A stretch of DNA of 64,000 bases, taken from assembly GCA_963975885.1 (NCBI GenBank), contig CAXBIS010000015.1:1-64000 (forward strand). The letters are read 5' to 3'. The translations under genes were made by a program, and so were the position numbers. The notes under the pieces are model-generated. The model was not told the origin of the DNA. It was given only the letters and a program-made list of their open reading frames with translations, and ran no database searches. This document shows, one piece after another, positions 35,840-43,794 of this stretch. The first letter of the stretch is position 1. Every line of letters begins with the position of its first letter. The DNA is from Pseudazoarcus sp963975885. GTDB lineage: Bacteria > Pseudomonadota > Gammaproteobacteria > Burkholderiales > Rhodocyclaceae.

Positions 35840-35950
35840 GCCCGCGTAGGGCGCAATAAGCAACGCGCATTGCGCCGAATGGTCACCGCGCATGCACCCG
35901 GATACCTCATCCGGCGCAATGCCTTTCAGCTATTGCGCCCTACGCGGGCT
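35839..35950. repeat. Dispersed palindromic repeat, copy E (inside the toxin-antitoxin locus)
   Basis: AGCCCGCGTAGGGCGC at one end and GCGCCCTACGCGGGCT at the other enclose the same inner sequence as copy D. It replaces the antitoxin 3' end and toxin 5' part. Its CAATAG supplies the antitoxin stop codon. Confidence 0.88.
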
Positions 35951-36190
35951 GTGCGTGGACCTTCCCTGACCGCTATCGAATTGCGCAACGGAGGCGAGGA
36001 TGCGAAGGGCATTGGCGGGGGTACGCAGTAGGTAGGCGGTTTCTTCGAGCGCCTTGTAGTCCTGAAGCGACAGCATGACCACTGACTGTTCCCCTTTGCG
36101 GGTAATAATGATCGGCTCGTGATCCTCACAGACGCGGTCCATGGTGCTGGCGAGATTGGCACGGGCGGTGGTGTAGGTGACGGTATCCAT
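35930..36190 (-). CDS. yefM: YefM/Phd-family antitoxin, C-terminus rewritten by a repeat
   Basis: An 86-aa antitoxin: TVTYTTARANLASTMDRV at the N-terminus, EPIIITRKGEQSVVMLS and the ETAYLLRTPANA motif are all intact, so DNA binding should be preserved. The last residues (about STHSPRRAQ) come from repeat copy E and replace the end of the usual toxin-binding tail. The ATG at 36190 has GGAG eight bases before it. A TGTACA operator-like hexamer lies upstream. The cognate toxin is truncated, leaving an orphan antitoxin. Confidence 0.85.
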   Translation of the reverse strand: MDTVTYTTARANLASTMDRVCEDHEPIIITRKGEQSVVMLSLQDYKALEETAYLLRTPANALRILASVAQFDSGQGRSTHSPRRAQ

Positions 36191-36211
36191 GGCGCGGCTC
36201 CGGAAATCCAC

Positions 36212-36224
36212 GCTTAACTGTACA
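36212..36224 (-). promoter_or_regulatory. Possible YefM operator and cassette boundary
   Basis: TGTACA at 36219-36224 matches the hexamer core bound by YefM-YoeB repressors. Directly next to it, GTTAAGC (36218-36212, minus) fits the integron core GTTRRRY and would mark the start of the toxin-antitoxin cassette. Both are short motifs, so confidence is low. Confidence 0.4.
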
Positions 36225-36412
36225 ACCCCGAAACCAAACGGCCCAGCACTACATGTCGCCGAAGGAGCACAACTGCACCCGCGCCCGCCCTAGGAGTTCG
36301 GGGTTTGGGCCGCCGTCGGCTGCGGGCGGTGTGGCGACGCGGTTACAGGCGCGGCCAGCAAGCTCGCCGCTCGGAGTACACTTCGCGCGCTCCCATTCGC
36401 CGGACCCGCGCC

Positions 36413-37045
36413 ATGCCCATCCACGAAATCCGCCACCCGCTCGTCCGCCACAAGATTGGCCTGATGCGCGAGGTCGACATCTCGACCAAGAAATTCCGCG
36501 AACTGACGGCCGAGCTGGGCCGTTTGCTGGCCTATGAGGCGTGCAAGGATTTCGAGCTGGAGACGGTGACGCTGCAGGGCTGGGCCGGGCCGGTGGAGGT
36601 GGAACAGATCAAGGGCAAGAAGGTGACGGTGGTGCCGATTCTGCGTGCCGGGCTGGGCATGCTGGACGGCGTGCTGGACATGATTCCGAGTGCCAAGGTG
36701 AGCGTGGTGGGCATTGCCCGTAATGAAGAGACGCTGCAGCCGGCGCCGTACTTCGAGCGTTTTGTGGGCCACCTGGGTGAGCGCATGGCGCTGATCATTG
36801 ACCCGATGCTGGCCACCGGCGGCTCGCTGGCGGCGACCTGCGACATGCTCAAGCGCAAGGGCTGCGGGCAGATCCGGGCGCTGGTGCTGGTCGCCGCGCC
36901 CGAGGGCATTGCGCTGATGCAGGCGCAGCACCCGGACGTGGAGATTTTCACCGCCAGCATCGACAGCCATCTGGACGCGCACGGCTACATCATTCCCGGC
37001 CTGGGCGACGCCGGGGACAAGATTTTCGGCACCAAGCTGGGCTGA
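36413..37045 (+). CDS. upp: Uracil phosphoribosyltransferase
   Basis: A 210-aa salvage enzyme converting uracil and PRPP to UMP. It opens IHEIRHPLVRHKIGLMREVD, has the VVPILRAGLGMLDGVL segment and the PRPP-binding IIDPMLATGGSLAAT, and ends HGYIIPGLGDAGDKIFGTK. Full family length. uraA follows 45 bp downstream, a natural uptake-plus-salvage pair. Confidence 0.97.
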   Translation: MPIHEIRHPLVRHKIGLMREVDISTKKFRELTAELGRLLAYEACKDFELETVTLQGWAGPVEVEQIKGKKVTVVPILRAGLGMLDGVLDMIPSAKVSVVGIARNEETLQPAPYFERFVGHLGERMALIIDPMLATGGSLAATCDMLKRKGCGQIRALVLVAAPEGIALMQAQHPDVEIFTASIDSHLDAHGYIIPGLGDAGDKIFGTKLG

Positions 37046-37090
37046 GCTTCACCCCATCCATTGCCCTGTGCGGGCTTGCGGAGAACAAGC

Positions 37091-38326
37091 ATGACTGAAT
37101 CCCCCAGGGAGCCGATGTGGCGGCAGGCCGTGTCGGGCGGGCAGATCCTGTTCGTGGCGTTTGGCGCGCTGGTGCTGGTGCCGCTGCTGACGGGGCTGGA
37201 CCCGGCCATGGCGCTGCTTGGCGCGGGTGTGGGCACGCTGCTGTTCCAGTGGATCACGAAGCGCGAGGTGCCGATCTTTCTCGGATCGAGCTTCGCCTTC
37301 ATCGCGCCGATCATCTACAGCATGCAAATCTGGGGGCTGTCGGCCACCATGGGCGCGCTTGCTTGCGTGAGCCTGGCGTATTTCGCGCTGGCCGGCGTGG
37401 TGTGGAAGCACGGCGCCGAGATCGTGCACCGCTTCATGCCGCCGGTGGTGATCGGGCCGATCATCATGATCATCGGCCTGTCGCTGGCTTCGGTGGCGGT
37501 GAACATGGCGATGGGGCGCAGCGGTGATGGTTTGATCGAGCTGGTGAACTACGGCACGGCGCTGATCGTGGCGGCCATTTCATTCGGCACCACGGTGGCG
37601 GTTGCGGTGTTCGCACGCGGTCTGTTGCGGCTGCTGCCGATTCTGGCCGGCGTGGCGGCGGGCTACGTTGCCGCCGTCGTGGCCGGGCTGGTGGATTTCT
37701 CGGCCATCGCGGCGGCGCCGTGGTTTGCGCTGCCGAACTTCACTGCGCCCACCTTCGAGCTGGCGGCCATCCTGTTCATGCTGCCGGTGGCGCTGGCACC
37801 GGCCATCGAGCACGTCGGCGACGTGATTGCCATCGGCGGCGTGACCGGCAAGGACTACACCAAGAGCCCCGGCCTGCACCGCACGCTGGCCGGCGACGGG
37901 CTGGGCGTGCTGTTTGCCGGCTCGGTGGGCGGGCCGCCGATCACGACCTACTCGGAAGTCACCGGGGCGGTGACGCTGACGCGCAACTTCAACCCGGCGA
38001 TCATGACCTGGGCGGCGGTGTTCGCCATCGCCATGGCCTTTGTCGGCAAGTTCAACGCGCTGCTGGCGACCATTCCGGTGCCGGTGATGGGCGGCATCAT
38101 GATGCTGCTGTTCGGCTCGGTGGCGAGCGTGGGCCTGAAGACGCTGATCAACGCCCGCGTGAGCATGGACGAGCCGCGCAATCTGGTGATCGTGTCGTCG
38201 ATTCTGGTGTTCGGCGTTGGCGGTCTGGCGCTGAACCTCGACGGGCTGACACTGCAGGGCGTGGGCCTGTGCGGTCTGCTGGCGGTGTTGTTCAACATCG
38301 TGCTGCCGGAACGCAAGCGGGGCTGA
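37091..38326 (+). CDS. uraA: Uracil/xanthine permease (NCS2 family)
   Basis: A 411-aa inner-membrane symporter with about 14 hydrophobic segments. FLGSSFAFIAPI and the NCS2 signature region AIEHVGDVIAIGGVTGKDY are present, with GSVGGPPITTYSE after it. Adjacent upp makes uracil the likely substrate. Confidence 0.94.
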   Translation: MTESPREPMWRQAVSGGQILFVAFGALVLVPLLTGLDPAMALLGAGVGTLLFQWITKREVPIFLGSSFAFIAPIIYSMQIWGLSATMGALACVSLAYFALAGVVWKHGAEIVHRFMPPVVIGPIIMIIGLSLASVAVNMAMGRSGDGLIELVNYGTALIVAAISFGTTVAVAVFARGLLRLLPILAGVAAGYVAAVVAGLVDFSAIAAAPWFALPNFTAPTFELAAILFMLPVALAPAIEHVGDVIAIGGVTGKDYTKSPGLHRTLAGDGLGVLFAGSVGGPPITTYSEVTGAVTLTRNFNPAIMTWAAVFAIAMAFVGKFNALLATIPVPVMGGIMMLLFGSVASVGLKTLINARVSMDEPRNLVIVSSILVFGVGGLALNLDGLTLQGVGLCGLLAVLFNIVLPERKRG

Positions 38327-38343
38327 GGAGCGCACGCAGTTAT

Positions 38344-38430
38344 GCAGCGCCTCGGCGCGGTTGCCTTGGAAGAGGATCAGGCCGGGCGGGAGTTCGGGTG
38401 GAGCGGACATGCGCGAAGAATACCGGACAT
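38344..38430 (-). pseudogene. recC: Fragment of a second, diverged recC 5' end
   Basis: On the minus strand the codons from 38411 read MSAPPELPPGLILFQGNRAE and ALH, matching the recC N-terminus MSLTPDLPTGLILVHGNRAE. The similarity also covers about 20 bp before the start codon (CCGGTATTCTTCGCGC versus CCGGTATCCTTCGCGC). About 84% of 87 bases match without gaps. The reading frame then leaves recC completely, so only about 25 codons survive. Confidence 0.88.
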
Positions 38431-38522
38431 CGGCGACACAACGTGTCGCCCCGGGCTCCCGAAAGGGGTGCCGACAGGCAATGCTAAAATTGTCAAAGTC
38501 CAACTCCGACGGGAGTCGTCGC

Positions 38523-39422
38523 ATGACCAAGCAAGCCTTCACCGCGTTCGGCCTCGGCATGACGCTGTTCGCACTGTCCGCCTCGCAAGTCGCGGCCCAG
38601 ACCCCGGCGTTGATGTCCATGTCGAAGGAACCAAGCAGCGTCTTCGCGCTGACCGCCGAGCACGAGTTGATCCGTTTCGATCCATCGGAGCCGGACAAGG
38701 TGCTGGACCGCGTCGAGATTTCCGGTCTGGCTGACGGCGACGAGTTGCGCGGCATCGACTTCCGGGTCAACTACGGCGTGATGTACGCGCTGGGTGCGAG
38801 CGGGCAGCTCTACACGGTCGATCCGGAAAACGGGAAGCTGAGCAAGGTCGGCAATGGCAAGCTGCCGATTGAACTGCCCGACGGCCCGCTGGGTTTCGAC
38901 TTCAATCCGGCCGCCGACCGCATTCGCGTGGTCGCCGAAACAGGGCTCAACCTGCGCCTGCATCCGGAAACCGGCGAAGCGATCGATTTCGATTCCGACC
39001 GCGAAGGTTTCCAGGCCGATCGCAGCCTGACCTACGTATTCAACGACCGCTTCGTGGGCCGCGACCCGGCCATCTCCGCCGCGGCCTATACCTACAACGC
39101 CGACGACGAGAAGCTGACGACCAACTTCGCCATCGACCGCGCGCGCGGCACGCTGGCCCTCCAGGGCACGCGCGAAGGCACGCAGCCGCCCGTGTCCCCG
39201 AATCTGGGCGTGCTGACCTCGGTCGGCGATCTGGGTACCGGCCCGCTCGCCGAGGTGTCTTTCGACATCTCCGACGTCACCAACACCGCGCTTTCCGCGC
39301 TGCGTGTCGAGGATGGCGACAAGACCGAGTTGTACCGCGTCAACCTCGACCTGGGTCGCGCAGTACTGATCGGCACGATCGGCGACGGCGAACCCCTGAT
39401 CGGTCTCGCGATCGAGCCCTGA
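38523..39422 (+). CDS. Exported DUF4394 domain-containing protein
   Basis: A 299-aa protein. Residues 1-25 are a signal peptide ending VAAQ, then comes a beta-propeller-like DUF4394 domain: VFALTAEHELIRFDPSEP, IDFRVNYGVMYALGASGQLY, GFDFNPAADRIRVV. The family has no known activity; periplasmic or secreted location is expected. ATG at 38523. It is convergent with the LpxR-like gene. Confidence 0.9.
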   Translation: MTKQAFTAFGLGMTLFALSASQVAAQTPALMSMSKEPSSVFALTAEHELIRFDPSEPDKVLDRVEISGLADGDELRGIDFRVNYGVMYALGASGQLYTVDPENGKLSKVGNGKLPIELPDGPLGFDFNPAADRIRVVAETGLNLRLHPETGEAIDFDSDREGFQADRSLTYVFNDRFVGRDPAISAAAYTYNADDEKLTTNFAIDRARGTLALQGTREGTQPPVSPNLGVLTSVGDLGTGPLAEVSFDISDVTNTALSALRVEDGDKTELYRVNLDLGRAVLIGTIGDGEPLIGLAIEP

Positions 39423-39461
39423 GTCGCCGCGCGGCGCAATCCCGCGCGAGCCGATCGGCGG

Positions 39462-40457
39462 CTACAGCTTGAACGACAGCGAGATCGCGCTGAACTTGTC
39501 CGAGCCGTCCTGACCGTGAAATTCGCGCGAGCGCCAGACATGCGTGAAGGCCACGCGCGCGTCGCGCCAGTCGAGCACCACGCCGACCTGTACATCCCCG
39601 ACCAGACGGCGCTTGTCGACGCTGCGGCTGTCGCGGAAGGTGTTGCCATCGAGGAAAATGTTGCGCCCGACCGCACGCCCCTCGGCGCCGGCAAACGCGT
39701 ACCAGCGAAAATCGCGGGGAGGCGCGAAGTCACTCGACCCGGGCAGACCCGGCTGGATGCGCGGCGGCCCATAGTCGTTGGGCAGGCTGGGGCCGAAGCG
39801 CAGCATGAAGCCGCTGCCGAAATACGTGAACACGTTGCCCAGGGCGATGCCCGAGTGCGCTGAAAAATCCGCCTCATGCCCGAGCAGCCGGGTGCGCGCC
39901 AGGCCCTGCCAGCTTCGCTGCCAGGTCGCCACCACGCCCAGTTCATTCTTCAACTGCGTGTCCCAACCCAGTGGCTTGGGCGAGCCGATGTGCTTGTGCA
40001 CGAACTTCTGCGTCTGTTCCCCCAGCGCCGCCGGACCGACCACGCCGATCGACAGGCCGAACTGGTCGACCACGCGTCCGCGCTCCACGCCGAGGCCGAT
40101 CGCGCCGTACAGCCAGCCCGCATATGGGCGCTCGCCCCGCGCCGGATCCTCGACTTCGATGTCGCTTGGCGTGAACAGGCTCTGCCCGAACGCGTAGCCG
40201 TAGCGGATGGTCTTGCTCTCCGGGTACCACGGCATCAGCCCGGCCAGATTCCGCGCCCATTCCGGGACAGGCCGGCTCTGGTCCGGCACCCAGGCAATGC
40301 GCACACCGTTGGTGTAGTGGCGGTCGACGTCGTAGAACAGATCGTTCTCGACAACGAAGTTGAGTGTGCCCTGGGGTCGCTCGTCTTCCTGTGCAAGAGA
40401 CAGCGAGGAAGCAAGTACCAGCAGTAGCGGAACAATTCGACGGAAACAAGGAACCAT
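39462..40457 (-). CDS. LpxR-like outer membrane lipid A deacylase (DUF2219)
   Basis: A 331-aa outer-membrane barrel. A signal peptide of about 22 residues ends SLAQ. The family motif NFVVENDLF then YTNGVRIAW carries the Asn-Asp pair of LpxR, and GPAALGEQTQKFVHKHIG supplies the conserved His region. The last residue is a hydrophobic Leu after SFK, not the Phe typical of many barrels. LpxR removes the 3'-acyloxyacyl chain of lipid A, so remodelling of the outer leaflet is the likely role; activity is not proven by sequence. Confidence 0.85.
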   Translation of the reverse strand: MVPCFRRIVPLLLVLASSLSLAQEDERPQGTLNFVVENDLFYDVDRHYTNGVRIAWVPDQSRPVPEWARNLAGLMPWYPESKTIRYGYAFGQSLFTPSDIEVEDPARGERPYAGWLYGAIGLGVERGRVVDQFGLSIGVVGPAALGEQTQKFVHKHIGSPKPLGWDTQLKNELGVVATWQRSWQGLARTRLLGHEADFSAHSGIALGNVFTYFGSGFMLRFGPSLPNDYGPPRIQPGLPGSSDFAPPRDFRWYAFAGAEGRAVGRNIFLDGNTFRDSRSVDKRRLVGDVQVGVVLDWRDARVAFTHVWRSREFHGQDGSDKFSAISLSFKL

Positions 40458-40730
40458 GCGATCTCGGGGCAAGACGGGATGCGGGATTGTAGCTGGCGGG
40501 ACGTCGCGGAGATCGTAACTGAAGGTATTAGGGGTGGTCGGGTCTATCCTGCCGTCAGACCATGTCACTTTCTCGAATTGCGAGAGGCGCGACACACAAC
40601 CGAGGTATGTGTGGGGAAACTTCGCATAGTTCGGACAGGAGACGATATTCTTTGGTCATGCATAGAATGGCGTCGTGACCTGCCGACGATGGCAGTACGT
40701 GCAGCGGACTGAACATCTCGTGAGGCGAAC

Positions 40731-41378
40731 ATGCGAAAGCGCGGCCACATTGGCGACTGGCAAGACGACAAGGGCTACGGCTTCATCTCGCCCGAAAGCG
40801 GTGGCGCGCGGCTTTTCGCGCACATCAAGGCTTTCGCGAATCGACAACGCCGACCTGAAGCCGGTGATCTCGTGACCTACCTGCCGGGCACGGATGACCG
40901 CGGTCGGCCGTGTGCGGTGAAGATCGCGTTTGACGGTGAAACATACGAAGCTCAGGTTCGTAGTCGGGCTGCGCGGCGTGGCGACGGTCCGCTGCTGTTC
41001 GCAGGTTTCTTCGTCGCACTGCTGGTTGCCGCGACCGTCGCAGAATGGTTGCCGCTCGAAGTCGCGGGGCTGTACGCGGCAACGAGCGTGGTCACGCTTC
41101 TGGTGTATGCGTGGGACAAGTCGGCGGCGCGAAAGAATGACAGGCGCACACCGGAAGACACCCTGCACCTGCTAGCCCTTGTCGGCGGCTGGCCTGGTGC
41201 ATTGTTTGCGCAACGCTGGCTTCGCCACAAGTCAAGCAAGCAGTCATTCCAGGCGATGTTCTGGGTAACCGTAGTGCTGAACTGCAGCGTCCTGGTTTGG
41301 CTGATTTCACCACATGGCAGCGCGCAACTGGACCGGCTACTCGGTGCGATCCGGCCTATCGTCGGACGTCTGATCTAG
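40731..41378 (+). CDS. Cold-shock domain fused to DUF1294 membrane domain
   Basis: A 215-aa protein. Residues 1-70 are a cold-shock-like nucleic-acid-binding domain (GHIGDWQDDKGYGFISPESG, then LFAHIKAF in place of VFVH). Three to four membrane segments follow, with the DUF1294 signature YAWDKSAARKNDRRTPEDTLH and LVGGWPGALFAQRWLRHKS. The architecture is known in proteobacteria, but the role is undefined. The 273-bp spacer upstream (40458-40730) shows no gene and should hold its promoter and that of the LpxR-like gene. Confidence 0.9.
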   Translation: MRKRGHIGDWQDDKGYGFISPESGGARLFAHIKAFANRQRRPEAGDLVTYLPGTDDRGRPCAVKIAFDGETYEAQVRSRAARRGDGPLLFAGFFVALLVAATVAEWLPLEVAGLYAATSVVTLLVYAWDKSAARKNDRRTPEDTLHLLALVGGWPGALFAQRWLRHKSSKQSFQAMFWVTVVLNCSVLVWLISPHGSAQLDRLLGAIRPIVGRLI

Positions 41379-41504
41379 TCGCAGCACGTAGAGCACCACG
41401 ATAGGGCTACGCTCGGTCTAAGACGCCCCCGCGATCTCCAGTCGCAGATAGCCGATGGCCGGGCCGGCACCGCGTGAAGTATCCCTGGCGCTTATCATTC
41501 GGAC

Positions 41505-42833
41505 GTGACTGTCAACGCCCCCCACCATCCCTGCCCCACCCACCGCAGCGTACTCGCACTTGCCGTGCCGGTGATGCTGTCCAACGTGTCGACACCGCTG
41601 ATCGGTATCGTGGATACGGCGGTCGTCGGTCAGATTCCCGATCCGGCGCATATCGGCGCGGTCGCGGTCGCGGCACTGGTGTTCACCTTCGTGTTCTGGG
41701 CCTTCGGCTTTCTGCGCATGGGCACCACCGGGCTGACCGCGCAGGCGCTGGGTGCGCGTGACGGTGACGAGCTGCTGGCGTGTCTGGGTCGGGCAATGCT
41801 GATCGCCGGTGTCGTCGGCGCCGGGTTGATCGCGCTGCAATGGCCGATCCGCGAAACCGCGTTCGCACTGCTCGACGGCGGCGAACGCGTCGAGGCGCTG
41901 GCGCGCGAATACTTCGACATCCGCATCTGGGCCGCGCCCATGACGCTCGCCAACTACGCGCTGCTGGGCTGGTTCATCGGTCAGGGGCGCTCAGGCACTG
42001 CGCTGGTGCTGCAACTGACGCTGAACGTGTCCAATGTGGCGCTCGACCTGCTGTTCGTGCTGGGTCTGGGCATGGGCGTGGCCGGCGTCGCGCTGGGCAC
42101 GCTGCTGGCCGAGTCGATTGCGGCCGTGATCGGGTTGGGCGTGGCATGGGTGCATGCACGCGGCGTGGACGGGCGCTTGTCGCGTGCCCGGCTGCTCGAC
42201 GCAGCGCGGCTGGCGCGCACGTTGGCGGTCAATCGCGACATCATGATCCGCTCGATGGCGCTGATCTTCGTGCTGCTGTGGTTCGTCGCCCAGGGTGCGC
42301 GTCAGGGCGAGGTGGTGCTGGCCGCCAACGCGGTGCTGATGCATTTCGTCGCCACCGCCTCGTACTTTCTCGACGGCCTGGCCTTCGCGGCCGAGGCGCT
42401 GGTAGGGCGTGCGGTCGGTGCGGCGCGACGCGCGCTGCTCGATTCGGCGGTGTTTTTGACCACGTTCTGGGCCGTGCTGCTGGCCGGCGTGCTGTCGCTC
42501 GCCTTTTTGCTCGCGGGTCCGCTGGCGATCGACGTGCTGACCGTCGAGCCGGCCACACGGCTGGCCGCGCGCGAGCATCTGGCTTGGGCGGCAATGGCGC
42601 CGCTGATCGGTGTCTGGGCCTTCCAGCTCGACGGCATCTTCATCGGCGCCACGCGCTCGGCCGAGATGCGCAACGCCATGCTCGCGTCGCTGGCGATCTT
42701 CCTCGCCGCCTGGTGGGCGCTGCGCGGCTGGGGCAACCACGGGCTGTGGGCGGCCTACCACGTGTGCTACGTGGCGCGTGCGCTGACGCTGGGTCGGTAC
42801 TACCCGCGGCTGACAAGAGCCTTGGACACCTGA
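41505..42833 (+). CDS. MATE family efflux transporter (DinF type)
   Basis: A 442-aa membrane protein with 12 predicted segments. LALAVPVMLSNVSTPLIGIVDTAVVGQI and GFLRMGTTGLTAQALGARD are typical of the DinF branch of cation-coupled MATE exporters. The start is GTG at 41505. Substrate unknown. It ends three bases before the convergent MOSC gene. Confidence 0.92.
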   Translation: MTVNAPHHPCPTHRSVLALAVPVMLSNVSTPLIGIVDTAVVGQIPDPAHIGAVAVAALVFTFVFWAFGFLRMGTTGLTAQALGARDGDELLACLGRAMLIAGVVGAGLIALQWPIRETAFALLDGGERVEALAREYFDIRIWAAPMTLANYALLGWFIGQGRSGTALVLQLTLNVSNVALDLLFVLGLGMGVAGVALGTLLAESIAAVIGLGVAWVHARGVDGRLSRARLLDAARLARTLAVNRDIMIRSMALIFVLLWFVAQGARQGEVVLAANAVLMHFVATASYFLDGLAFAAEALVGRAVGAARRALLDSAVFLTTFWAVLLAGVLSLAFLLAGPLAIDVLTVEPATRLAAREHLAWAAMAPLIGVWAFQLDGIFIGATRSAEMRNAMLASLAIFLAAWWALRGWGNHGLWAAYHVCYVARALTLGRYYPRLTRALDT

Positions 42834-42836
42834 CAA

Positions 42837-43397
42837 TCAAGGTGCCGGAGCTTGCAGCACACAGCGCACCTCGTCGCCCACCCGGATACGGCCACCGTGC
42901 AGTACGCGCGCGGTGACGCCACCATGGCCGCGCATGGCGTTGAAGCCGCCGGAGCCGAGCACTTCCTCCATGCGCGAGCACGGATCGCAGCTGCCGGTGA
43001 TTTCGAACACCGCCGCGCCGACCTGCAAGACCAGCGGGCGGTCCTTGAACAGGCTGCGGGCAGCGAGCAGGTTGAGACCGGAGATGACGAGGTTGCGGCG
43101 CAAATCGGCCGCATCGACCGAGGCGTGGCCGGCCAGCGCAGCGATGACAGACAGGTGTTCGGCCTGGATCAGCGTAACCTGACGCTTGCCACCGCCGGGG
43201 CGAGCGGGCGGCGCAAAGGACGAGCGATCGCCATCGAGTCCGCGCTCGGCCAGTGCTTCGATTTCCGTTACAGACTTTACCTGCTGCATGCGTGCTGGAC
43301 GCAGGAAAATGGCTTCGACCCGACCCGCGCGTGGGTGGCGCGCTGCGATGTTGCGCATCGACGGCTCGTCGAGATCGATGTCCTCGGCGCTGCTCAT
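42837..43397 (-). CDS. MOSC domain-containing protein
   Basis: A 186-aa MOSC (Mo-cofactor sulfurase C-terminal) protein. GRVEAIFLRPARM, ERGLDGDRS, RQVTLIQAEHL, RRNLVISGLNLLA and the cysteine in GSCDPCSRMEE are in family order. Such proteins bind sulfur on a conserved Cys and act in molybdenum cofactor or sulfur transfer. The start overlaps the stop of the membrane protein gene upstream (ATGA). Confidence 0.93.
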   Translation of the reverse strand: MSSAEDIDLDEPSMRNIAARHPRAGRVEAIFLRPARMQQVKSVTEIEALAERGLDGDRSSFAPPARPGGGKRQVTLIQAEHLSVIAALAGHASVDAADLRRNLVISGLNLLAARSLFKDRPLVLQVGAAVFEITGSCDPCSRMEEVLGSGGFNAMRGHGGVTARVLHGGRIRVGDEVRCVLQAPAP

Positions 43398-43678
43398 TCC
43401 GGGTCCTTGTCGTCGCTTGCCGGTGACTGCGCCTCGCGGCGCTGCACGAAGTAGCGGCGGATGGCGATGCCGACGAAGGCCACGGTAAAGATCAGGCCGA
43501 GAAAGCGGATCGTGCCGGCCAGCGGCTGCAATGTGGGGTTGTCCGTGCCGGCAAGAATGGTCGGCACGAGGAAGACGCCGATCGCCAGCCCGCCGGCGGC
43601 GAGCTTGGCCGAGAAGGCCCAGTCCGAGCGCAGGGCGATCTGGTAGAGGCGTTCGTTGCGTTTGAAGCGATGTCGCAT
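43394..43678 (-). CDS. Small membrane protein of unknown function
   Basis: A 94-aa protein with two hydrophobic segments (about residues 20-43 and 53-72), a basic N-terminus and a charged C-terminal tail. Not recognised. It is coupled by a 4-bp overlap to the MOSC gene. The ATG at 43678 is preferred over an upstream start lying among poorly conserved sequence. Confidence 0.7.
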   Translation of the reverse strand: MRHRFKRNERLYQIALRSDWAFSAKLAAGGLAIGVFLVPTILAGTDNPTLQPLAGTIRFLGLIFTVAFVGIAIRRYFVQRREAQSPASDDKDPE

Positions 43679-43794
43679 GTTCGGTGGGCCGGGGACGAAA
43701 CGTCGAGCCGGCATCTTACCGCCGGCGACGGCGCGTACAAAGGCGGCCCGTCACGCCGACCACGGTGGACGGCGGCGGCCGCAAGGAGGTTGCG

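Noticed and set aside
33800..36300. Prophage or defence island in the AT-rich segment
   Set aside because: No integrase, phage structural gene, restriction, CBASS or retron component is present. The features fit integron cassettes better.
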